Shown here piece by piece: positions 1-5,616 of a DNA stretch of 6,823 nucleotides. The notes beneath the pieces were generated by a model that was not told the origin of the DNA, made no database searches, and saw nothing but the letters and a program-made list of their open reading frames with translations. Positions within the stretch are counted from its first letter, which is position 1. The number at the start of each line of letters is the position of its first letter. The DNA is from Candidatus Eiseniibacteriota bacterium (GTDB lineage Bacteria > Eisenbacteria > RBG-16-71-46). The DNA lies in the NCBI GenBank assembly GCA_021414165.1, contig JAIOPA010000439.1, positions 1 through 6,823 on the forward strand. The letters run 5' to 3'. A program made the translations under genes and the position numbers.

Positions 1-20
1 CGATGCAAGGCCGCGATCAC
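1..20 (-). CDS. Possible start of the next gene (partial, runs off the left edge)
   Basis: A GTG at 20-18 overlaps the zinc-ribbon stop as GTGA, the same junction style used throughout the window. It would encode MIAALH before the edge. With only six codons visible the product cannot be identified, and the call rests solely on the overlap pattern. Confidence 0.25.
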
Positions 21-358
21 TCCCAGATCAGGAGCCGCCCGCAGCCCACGCACAGGTGCAGCGCGGTCACGCCCGGAGGCGGCGCCGCGCTGGTGGGCAG
101 CGTGAGCCGGCAACCCAGGCACACGCGCTGGCGCACCAGCGAGAGCCCGCGGCCATAGCGGCCCAGCGAGCGCTCGTAGAGACCGAGCCAGCGGCGGTCG
201 AGCGTGGCAGCGAGCTTGTCGCGGTCGCGCACCAGCGCAGCGGCGGACTCGACCTTGAGCCCGAGCGACGCCCAGCGCTCGGCGTGCGGTTCATCGGTGG
301 CCTGCAGCAGGAGCTGGTCGATCTCGTGCAGTTCCAGGAAGCCGTCCACGAAGCTCAT
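17..358 (-). CDS. Short C4-type zinc-ribbon protein
   Basis: This 113-residue protein starts with an ATG overlapping the EIIA-like stop (ATGA 358-355). The N-terminal two-thirds is helical and charged (FLELHEIDQLLLQ, then VESAAALVRDRDKLAATLDRRW at 36-57 broken only by short turns), possibly a short coiled coil. The C-terminal part has two cysteine pairs, C80-x2-C83 (VCLGCRLTLP) and C103-x2-C106 (LCVGCGRLLIWE). This matches the end of the C4 zinc-ribbon family (zf-RING_7 type), where CxxCGRxLxW closes the domain. The cysteines should bind one structural zinc. Family members are typically around 240 residues with a long N-terminal coiled coil, so this one has a much shorter helical part. No enzyme function is indicated; binding of nucleic acid or protein is usual for such domains. 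Co-translation with the EIIA-like protein suggests that the two work together. Confidence 0.82.
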   Translation of the reverse strand: MSFVDGFLELHEIDQLLLQATDEPHAERWASLGLKVESAAALVRDRDKLAATLDRRWLGLYERSLGRYGRGLSLVRQRVCLGCRLTLPTSAAPPPGVTALHLCVGCGRLLIWE

Positions 359-822
359 CGCGGCACCGCCTGGAGCAACGCGTCGATCGCACCCGGCTCA
401 CGCTTCTCGAGCAATCGCTGACGCACACGCTGCAAGCGCAGCGCCTGCAGCACGCCCTCGAGCCGCCGGAAGTGCATCTCCTCGGGCCCCTCTCCCGGCG
501 TGAGCACGCAGGCCACGACCTGCACGAGCTTGCCGTCGGGCGCGTCCCATTCGAGGCCCTTGTCGGACAGCCCCACGAGCACGAGCGAGCGCCGCACGCA
601 GAGCGTCCACGCTCCCGTGAGCACGAAGCCCCGGCCGAGCGCGGTGCTGCCGATGCGCTCGCGGCGGTTGAGCACGCTCTCGAGCAACTCGGGTCGCATG
701 ACCGCACCATGGGACTGCGCGGCCTGCACGAACTGATGGAATGCCGTCTCGCGGCGCCGGTGCCGCAGGTCGAGGATGTCGTGCGCGGTGTCGGAGACTG
801 GAGAGACGTCGGCGATCGCCAT
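355..822 (-). CDS. PTS EIIA type-2-like (PtsN/fructose EIIA fold) protein lacking the phospho-histidine
   Basis: This 155-residue protein aligns by eye with EIIA type-2 domains such as PtsN and mannitol/fructose EIIA. Matching landmarks are a helical segment ending LLESVLNRRERIGST (46-60), ALGRGFVLTGAW (61-72) where the family has a GxGIAIPHAR-type motif, LEWDAPDGKLVQVVACVLTPG (90-110) where PtsN has a similar FDA-x-D...VDLLFALLVPA stretch, and H117 followed by a long helix (LEGVLQALRLQRVRQRLLEK). In the family the histidine of the P-H motif accepts the phosphoryl group from HPr or NPr. Here the position is G70 and the preceding proline is T69, so normal PTS phosphotransfer looks impossible. 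The second, auxiliary histidine (H117) is retained. The length is normal for a stand-alone EIIA. The start is secured by AAGGAGG at 7 nt. Its stop overlaps the zinc-ribbon start (ATGA). The fold call is fairly confident; the function is unknown, with a phosphorylation-independent regulatory or scaffold role being inference. Confidence 0.72.
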   Translation of the reverse strand: MAIADVSPVSDTAHDILDLRHRRRETAFHQFVQAAQSHGAVMRPELLESVLNRRERIGSTALGRGFVLTGAWTLCVRRSLVLVGLSDKGLEWDAPDGKLVQVVACVLTPGEGPEEMHFRRLEGVLQALRLQRVRQRLLEKREPGAIDALLQAVPR

Positions 823-829
823 ATCGGGC

Positions 830-836
830 CCTCCTT
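830..836 (-). promoter_or_regulatory. Strong Shine-Dalgarno of the EIIA-like gene
   Basis: The minus strand shows AAGGAGG, 7 nt before the ATG at 822. It is the best ribosome-binding site in the window. It fixes the start of the EIIA-like gene and suggests independent initiation rather than coupling to the PAP2 gene. Confidence 0.8.
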
Positions 837-849
837 CGCGACGGACCGC

Positions 850-858
850 AGCCTAACA
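850..858 (-). promoter_or_regulatory. Candidate extended -10 promoter element
   Basis: The minus strand reads TGTTAGGCT, matching the extended -10 pattern TGnTAnnnT. It sits about 27 nt before the EIIA-like start codon. No -35 hexamer resembling TTGACA lies at 16-18 nt spacing, and the pattern is short, so this is only a candidate. Confidence 0.25.
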
Positions 859-952
859 GAATGCGGCACGCGCGCGGCATGTATCCTTGGGCCCATGCAG
901 ATTGTGGCGCGGGGTGGGTCACGCCGCTCGTGTGAAGTCCGAACTCACCCGC

Positions 953-1504
953 TCAACGTGCTGCGGGGAAGGCCTTTCGGTGTTCCCACCACGCCAGCAC
1001 CTGTGCTGCGAACCAGGCCCCTGCGAGCGCGATGAAGCAGCCTCCGAGCACGTCGGACGCCCAGTGCCGGTCGAGCAGCATGCGCGAGTACCCGACGAGC
1101 GTGGCGAGCGGCCAGAGCACGAGGCCCCAGGTGCGCGACCGCCGCCCCGCCACCGCCGCCACCGTGAAGGCATTCGCGGCATGGCTCGAGGGGAACGACG
1201 AGTTGCGCCGGTGCGCATCGCCATCGGGACGCACCCGGCCCACGGCGTACTTGAGACCCTCGACCGCGAGGTTCACCGGCACGAGGGCAATGCCCAGTTC
1301 GGCCACGAACACGCGGCCCGCCACGCCCGACAGCGCCGCGGCCGCCGCGCCCACCACCAACGCTGCGCGGCTCTTGCTGCTCACGACCTGCATGGCCTGC
1401 ACGTTCATGGGGCTGCGCTGCTGCTGCACCCAGCCGCGCACCAGATCGTCCATGCCCTGGAGCGGCCAGATCGCGATGAGCAGGATCACGAGTCCCGTGC
1501 GCAT
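953..1504 (-). CDS. PAP2-family membrane phosphatase (possible undecaprenyl-diphosphate or lipid phosphatase)
   Basis: This 183-residue membrane protein carries the full type-2 phosphatidic acid phosphatase signature in order. K85-x6-R92-P93 (KYAVGRVRP) comes first, then S103-F-P-S-S-H108 (PSSH in place of PSGH), then S140-R141-x5-H147-x3-D151 (SRMLLDRHWASD). In the family H147 is the nucleophile, H108 the proton donor and D151 orients the nucleophile. Hydrophobic segments lie at about 4-16, 48-64, 66-84, 126-138 and 152-171, so the active site should face the periplasm. Likely substrates are lipid phosphates or diphosphates such as undecaprenyl diphosphate; the exact one cannot be read from sequence. 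The ATG lies 3 bp after the batDE stop and is preceded by GGGGAAG at 9 nt spacing, which supports this start and co-transcription with the Bat genes. It is the last gene before a gap of about 130 bp. At 183 residues it is on the short side, with an abbreviated N-terminus. Confidence 0.92.
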   Translation of the reverse strand: MRTGLVILLIAIWPLQGMDDLVRGWVQQQRSPMNVQAMQVVSSKSRAALVVGAAAAALSGVAGRVFVAELGIALVPVNLAVEGLKYAVGRVRPDGDAHRRNSSFPSSHAANAFTVAAVAGRRSRTWGLVLWPLATLVGYSRMLLDRHWASDVLGGCFIALAGAWFAAQVLAWWEHRKAFPAAR

Positions 1505-1507
1505 GAG

Positions 1508-3880
1508 CTAACGCTTCCCCAGGAACCAGAGGGTCGAGGCCGGCAGCGCGCCCGCGAGATCGCGCGTCACGCGCACGTCGACCTCGTCGCCGTCGCGCTT
1601 GAGCACACGCACCACCTGCCCCGCATCGAGCTGCAGATCCCCCGGCGGCAACGCGACCGGAGCACGCACGACCGCGAGCCGCTGCTGCCCGCGCCACCAC
1701 GACTCGGCCGGCCACCAGACCGCGGTCACCAACGCCAGTGCCGCGAGCGCCAGCGCCACGTTGCGCCGCATGAGCAGGAAGCCCGCCGCGCCGGCCAACA
1801 GGAATGCCAGGATCGCCCACTCGGTCGAACGCAGCGGCAACGCGCGCCCCGGAGCGCCCACCAGACCACCGGCGTCACGCACGCGCTGCGCCATGGCGCC
1901 GAGCGCGGGATCGCGCGACTCCTGTCGCTCGCCACGCAGCACCCACACGGTCGCCGCCCCCGGATCGTCGCGCTCGAGCGCGCCCCACGCCAACCGTGCC
2001 GCCAGCGCCGGATCGCCCGGACGCTCGTCCCAGAGCCGCGCCCACTCCGCCTCGGCGGCGGCGGCCTTGCCGGCGCGCGCCGTGGCATCGGCCGCGGCGG
2101 CACGCTCGGCGAGCGCCGAATGTCCCGGGCCCGGCAGCGCCAGCACGAACACCACGATGCCGGATGCGAGTGCGACACCCGCCCCCACCTGCAGCGGCCA
2201 CCGCGCGGGCGGCGCCGGCATGGCCGAGGCGAGACGCTCGATCAACTTGGGGCGCACCTCCTCGATCTGGTCGGTACGGCCACCGTAGCGCGCGGCCTGG
2301 ATCGCCTCGCGCAGCCACAGCACCTGGTCACCGCGCTGCTGCAGCCAGCTGGCGGCCTCATCGGCCGCGCGCCAGAAGTCCGGCCCATGCGCAAGCCCGA
2401 TCCCTCGCAACCACTCGCGCTGCCGTGCACGCTCGGGTGCGGTCGGGTCCGGCGCGAGCGAGCGACGCCGCAACTCGGCGGCCAACGCCACGAGCAGGCC
2501 ACCGGCCAGCGCCAGCAACGGCCACGCGGCGCGGTTGCCCGGGTGCGCGGCATGACGGCGCAGCACGCTCGGGAAGCCGTCCTCGATCTCACCACCCGCA
2601 GGCCCCGTCGCCGTGAGCACCTGCAGCGTGATCTGCGGCGGCGTGCTGGTCTCGTAGCGCGACGTCTCGGGGTCGTACCACGCCAGCGTCGGCGCCGGCA
2701 CGCGCACGCGCCCCGCGCGCTTGGGCAGCAGCGTCCACAGGAACGTGCGGCGCCCCGGCCCCACCTCGCCCGCCGGCGGCAGACTATCCTCGACCGTCGA
2801 GGCGAAGACCTCGAGGTCGTTGGGCGCATAGGCGGGTGCACGCAGCAGCGGCAGATTGCCGGTGCCGCGCACCTCGAGCCGTGCGGTGATCGCCTGGTCC
2901 TGCGTGGTGTGCTCGCGATCGGTGGTCCAGCGCACCTCGAAGTGCCCCACACCGCCATCGAAGCCCTGCGGCGCGCCATCGGGCAACGGCCGCACGTTCA
3001 CGTGCAGCGTCTCGCTGGCGATCTCGACGCGCTGCGAGCTGATGCCGCTGAACGGATCGAGCAGCCCGCCGCTCGCGGGCGAGACGACGGCGTAGGCCGG
3101 CGCCACGATCGCGGGCCCCGGCGCCAGCGGATACACGCGCAACGAGCGCTCGGTGACCGCGACCTCGGTGCGGCCTTCCTTGGCGGAGTAGCTCGTGGGA
3201 TCGCCCCACGTCTCGCTCCAGAACCCGGGCGTGGCCGGCGCCGACGACTCGCTGTCCTCGGACATGTTCACGCGCTGCACCAACTGCATGCGCAACTTGC
3301 AGACCTGCCCCACCACGGGTTGCTTGGGCTCCAGCGACACGATGAGCGCAGCGACGTCGGAGTGATCGGCGGGTCCGCGGCGGCGGTTCCGCGCGCGACC
3401 GCCGCTGTTGCCCGTGCCGCCCAGCGTGCCGCCACTGCCTGCCGCGTTCACGACGAGCGCGAGCGCGTCGCTGCGATACTCGGTGCCGCGATCCGACACG
3501 CGGATCGGGCCGATCGAGTAGCGCCCGGGCCGCACGCCGCCGATCTCGAACTGGATCACGACCTGATTGCTGGAGCGGCCATTGACCCACGAGAACTGTT
3601 GCGAGCGCGCCGAGCCCAGCAGTTCCAGACCGGCCGGCACATTGAACTGCGGGTCCGACACGTTGCCCTTGGGGTCGCTCACCGTGACCGAGAGCGTGAC
3701 CGTGGTGCCCACCTCGATGCTCGCGGCATTGAGCCGCGCCTCGACCGTGGTCGCGGCCCGCGCCTGCGGCACCAGCACGGCGAGGCCGAGCAGCGCGAGG
3801 CACGCGGAGCCCAGGCGCCGGAGCGCCGCCCGCATCCCACCCGTTGTCCGGTTCCGCTGCTGGCCCGTCATCGCGCTCAC
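1508..3880 (-). CDS. batD: BatD with a C-terminal BatE-like extension (Ig-like, TPR-like, membrane helices, SH3-like)
   Basis: This 790-residue protein starts with a signal peptide (hydrophobic core about 24-38, cleavage near QARA-A at 42). Beta-rich BatD domains follow. The first contains SIEVGTTVTLSVTV (54-67) and RPGRYSIGPIRV (117-128). A Gly/Asn/Arg linker lies at about 147-170. The later domains carry family phrases such as GTGNLPLLRAPAY (339-351) and WYDPETSRYET (401-411). A membrane helix lies at about 453-469, then a helical cytoplasmic segment (500-553) and another helix (563-581). BatD proteins normally stop around here. Instead there is an Ala-rich TPR-like region (588-670), two membrane helices (687-703 and 707-723) and a small beta-rich, SH3-like end (about 735-790), which is the BatE layout. 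The GTG at 3880 overlaps the batBC stop as GTGA. ATG at 3871 (GGAAGGA 12 nt upstream) and ATG at 3835 (directly before the signal peptide) are alternatives, so the start is uncertain by up to 15 codons. The BatD half is secure; the BatE assignment rests on architecture. Confidence 0.9.
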   Translation of the reverse strand: MSAMTGQQRNRTTGGMRAALRRLGSACLALLGLAVLVPQARAATTVEARLNAASIEVGTTVTLSVTVSDPKGNVSDPQFNVPAGLELLGSARSQQFSWVNGRSSNQVVIQFEIGGVRPGRYSIGPIRVSDRGTEYRSDALALVVNAAGSGGTLGGTGNSGGRARNRRRGPADHSDVAALIVSLEPKQPVVGQVCKLRMQLVQRVNMSEDSESSAPATPGFWSETWGDPTSYSAKEGRTEVAVTERSLRVYPLAPGPAIVAPAYAVVSPASGGLLDPFSGISSQRVEIASETLHVNVRPLPDGAPQGFDGGVGHFEVRWTTDREHTTQDQAITARLEVRGTGNLPLLRAPAYAPNDLEVFASTVEDSLPPAGEVGPGRRTFLWTLLPKRAGRVRVPAPTLAWYDPETSRYETSTPPQITLQVLTATGPAGGEIEDGFPSVLRRHAAHPGNRAAWPLLALAGGLLVALAAELRRRSLAPDPTAPERARQREWLRGIGLAHGPDFWRAADEAASWLQQRGDQVLWLREAIQAARYGGRTDQIEEVRPKLIERLASAMPAPPARWPLQVGAGVALASGIVVFVLALPGPGHSALAERAAAADATARAGKAAAAEAEWARLWDERPGDPALAARLAWGALERDDPGAATVWVLRGERQESRDPALGAMAQRVRDAGGLVGAPGRALPLRSTEWAILAFLLAGAAGFLLMRRNVALALAALALVTAVWWPAESWWRGQQRLAVVRAPVALPPGDLQLDAGQVVRVLKRDGDEVDVRVTRDLAGALPASTLWFLGKR
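1514..1520 (-). promoter_or_regulatory. Ribosome-binding site of the PAP2 gene
   Basis: On the minus strand the sequence is GGGGAAG, 9 nt before the ATG at 1504. It lies inside the last codons of batDE, whose TAG stop falls in the spacer, so ribosomes finishing batDE would be released next to this start. It fixes the PAP2 start codon. Confidence 0.55.
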
Positions 3881-5616
3881 CAGTCCTTCCCCCGCTTCTC
3901 CTTCTGGGCCTTGTTGGCGCGCTGGTTCTTGCGCTCCAACCGCTCGAGGTCGCCGAGCGAGCCGAGCAACCGCTCGGCCTGTTGCTTGGTCATCGGCTGC
4001 TGCATGCCCGGAGCCGGAGGCGCATTGGCCTCGGGCTGCGGCTGGGCGTTGCCCTGCTGCGGCGGAGGCTGCGGCCCCTGCCCGCCCTGCCCCGACTGCG
4101 GCTGGGGCTGCGGGTCCTTGCCCGGCTCGGGGTCCTTGGGCTGCTGCGACTGTTGCTGCTGCTTCTTCTGTTCGTCCTGCAACCGCTTGCGCATGAGTTC
4201 GTAGTTCCAGCGCGCATCGAGGTCGTTGGGATCACGCTCGAGCGCGCGGCGCAGTTCGGCGAGCGAGCGGTTGATCTCGTTGCGCCGGCCGAGCAGCGTG
4301 CCCAGGTTGTAGCCCGACAACTGGCCGGCCTGATCCTGCCGTGAAGCGAGCCGTGAGAGCGCCTTCTCGGCCACGGTGTCGCCGGCAGCCTGCTCGGCGC
4401 GCACCGACGCCAGGTTCGCGAGCAACTCCGCAGGCGGCTTCCCGAGCCGCGCGCGCTGCACGTACAACGACTCCGCACGCGCGTAGTCCTTCTTGCGCCA
4501 CGCGGCATCACCGCGCGCCCACGCACTCTGGGCATTCGCCTGTCCCGGCACGAACGGCAACAAGGCCAGCAGCACGAGCGCGGCCCGCCTCGGTGCCAGC
4601 AGAGAGGCACTGCGCTCGCTCAACCGGCGGCGCGGCGCGGCCAGGAACGCCACCAGCCCGAGTGCAGCGACGAGCGCACACAACGGGAAGCGCGCCACGG
4701 GCCGCTCCACGAGCCGCGTGCCCTTCTTGGAACGCGCCAGGCTGCCGAGCGAGCCCGTGAGCCGCACGAGATCGCCACCCGAACGCGAGGCCGCGAAGTA
4801 CTGGCCATTCGTGCCGCGTGCGAGTTCGCGCAAGAGCGGCTCATCGAGCTTCGAGCGCACGATGTTGCCGTTCTCGTCCTTCTTCACCTCGAGCGCCACA
4901 CCCGACATGTCGCTCATGGGGATCACGTCGCCTGCCGGCGTGCCCACGCCGACCACGAACACGCGCAGCCCGGCGCGCTTCACCTCGGCGATGGCTTCGC
5001 GCGCATGGCCCTCGAGATCCTCACCATCGGTCCAGATCACCATGGCCTGTTCGTCGCGGCGGCCGGCCGGCAACAGCTTGAGCGCGGTGCGGAGCGCCTT
5101 GCCCAGATCACTGCCGGGCTCGCTCACCGTGCCGGGCTCCAGCGTCTCGAGCGTGAGCCGCACCGCTGCGGGATCCAGCGTGAGCGGGCACAGGCGGATC
5201 GCGTCACCGGCAAAGGCCACCACACCCACGCGGCTGCCCTGCAGACGGCTCAACAGTGCAATGGCCTCGCGGCGCGCTTCCTCCAGCCGCGACGGCGGCA
5301 CATCGCGCGTCTGCATGGACGCCGACACGTCGACCACCATGACCAGGTCGGAGCCCTGCGACGCACGACGCACGGCCTCACGGCCCCACTGCGGACCCGC
5401 AGCACCGAGCGTGGCGAACACCAGCGCGCCCACGCGCAATGCCGAGCTGCTCAGACGGCGCTTGGGCAGGCGCTGCGCCATGAGCCCCGGCAACGGCCGG
5501 GAGCCCAGCATGGCGCGCACGGCCTGCTCGGCACGCCGTACCGCGCGCCACTCGAGCAGCGCGAGGGGCAGGATGAGCAGCAGGCCCCAGAGCCAGAGCG
5601 GATGTTCGAAGGTCAT
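3877..5616 (-). CDS. batB: BatB-BatC fusion: VWA domain plus periplasmic TPR and Q/P-rich tail
   Basis: I read a 579-residue product from the ATG at 5616, which overlaps the batA stop (ATGA 5616-5613). An in-frame start 11 codons upstream (5649) would add residues unlike the family, which begins near MTFEHPLWLWGLLL. The BatB part has helices at about 8-22 and 60-75, a VWA domain at about 90-295 and a helix at about 310-327. Its MIDAS is D96-x-S98-x-S100 and D197 (WTDGED), with S169 where a threonine is usual. After a basic loop (PRRRLSERS), residues 342-362 form a second hydrophobic segment ending ANA-QS, like a signal peptide. The BatC part follows: TPR-like helices (363-480, including a repeat from NYELMRKRL back to GYNLGTLLGRR), a Gln/Pro linker (485-538), and the typical BatC ending with a helix and a terminal KDW. 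Typical BatB is about 330 residues and BatC is a separate TPR protein, so this is a fusion. Positive-inside charges place both the VWA domain and the TPRs in the periplasm. Confidence 0.93.
   Translation of the reverse strand: MTFEHPLWLWGLLLILPLALLEWRAVRRAEQAVRAMLGSRPLPGLMAQRLPKRRLSSSALRVGALVFATLGAAGPQWGREAVRRASQGSDLVMVVDVSASMQTRDVPPSRLEEARREAIALLSRLQGSRVGVVAFAGDAIRLCPLTLDPAAVRLTLETLEPGTVSEPGSDLGKALRTALKLLPAGRRDEQAMVIWTDGEDLEGHAREAIAEVKRAGLRVFVVGVGTPAGDVIPMSDMSGVALEVKKDENGNIVRSKLDEPLLRELARGTNGQYFAASRSGGDLVRLTGSLGSLARSKKGTRLVERPVARFPLCALVAALGLVAFLAAPRRRLSERSASLLAPRRAALVLLALLPFVPGQANAQSAWARGDAAWRKKDYARAESLYVQRARLGKPPAELLANLASVRAEQAAGDTVAEKALSRLASRQDQAGQLSGYNLGTLLGRRNEINRSLAELRRALERDPNDLDARWNYELMRKRLQDEQKKQQQQSQQPKDPEPGKDPQPQPQSGQGGQGPQPPPQQGNAQPQPEANAPPAPGMQQPMTKQQAERLLGSLGDLERLERKNQRANKAQKEKRGKDW

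Larger units (their letters stand above)
823..952 (-). other. Intergenic gap between the PAP2 gene and the EIIA-like gene
   Basis: This is the only non-coding stretch longer than a few bases. Just after the PAP2 stop there is a small imperfect hairpin (minus strand GTGAGTTCGGACTTCAC, + coordinates 932-948), with a TCGG loop and one bulged T. No T-run follows it, so it is not a convincing intrinsic terminator. A larger imperfect pairing (GCGGGTG at the start, CACCCCGC about 35 nt later) is possible but may only reflect GC content. The downstream half contains a weak extended -10-like element and a good ribosome-binding site, so it may hold the promoter for the EIIA-like/zinc-ribbon pair. I see no ORF with coding character in it. 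Confidence 0.5.

Noticed and set aside
932..948. Intrinsic terminator after the PAP2 gene
   Set aside because: The stem is short with a bulge and no T-run follows, so a Rho-independent terminator is not supported.
945..1820. Minus-strand frame of 291 codons overlapping batDE and the PAP2 gene
   Set aside because: It is the wrong frame through both genes, and its product is Gly/Ala/Arg-rich without motifs, unlike the PAP2 signature in the accepted frame.
4077..4170. Repeat-like Q/P-rich coding stretch in batBC as a tandem repeat or mobile element
   Set aside because: It is a low-complexity linker within one open frame, as is normal for BatC proteins, with no regular DNA repeat unit.
887..4204. 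Very long plus-strand open frame (1105 codons) covering the PAP2 and batD region
   Set aside because: It is antisense to two well-supported genes, its product is Arg/His/Gln-rich low complexity without a recognisable domain, and such frames arise readily opposite high-GC genes.
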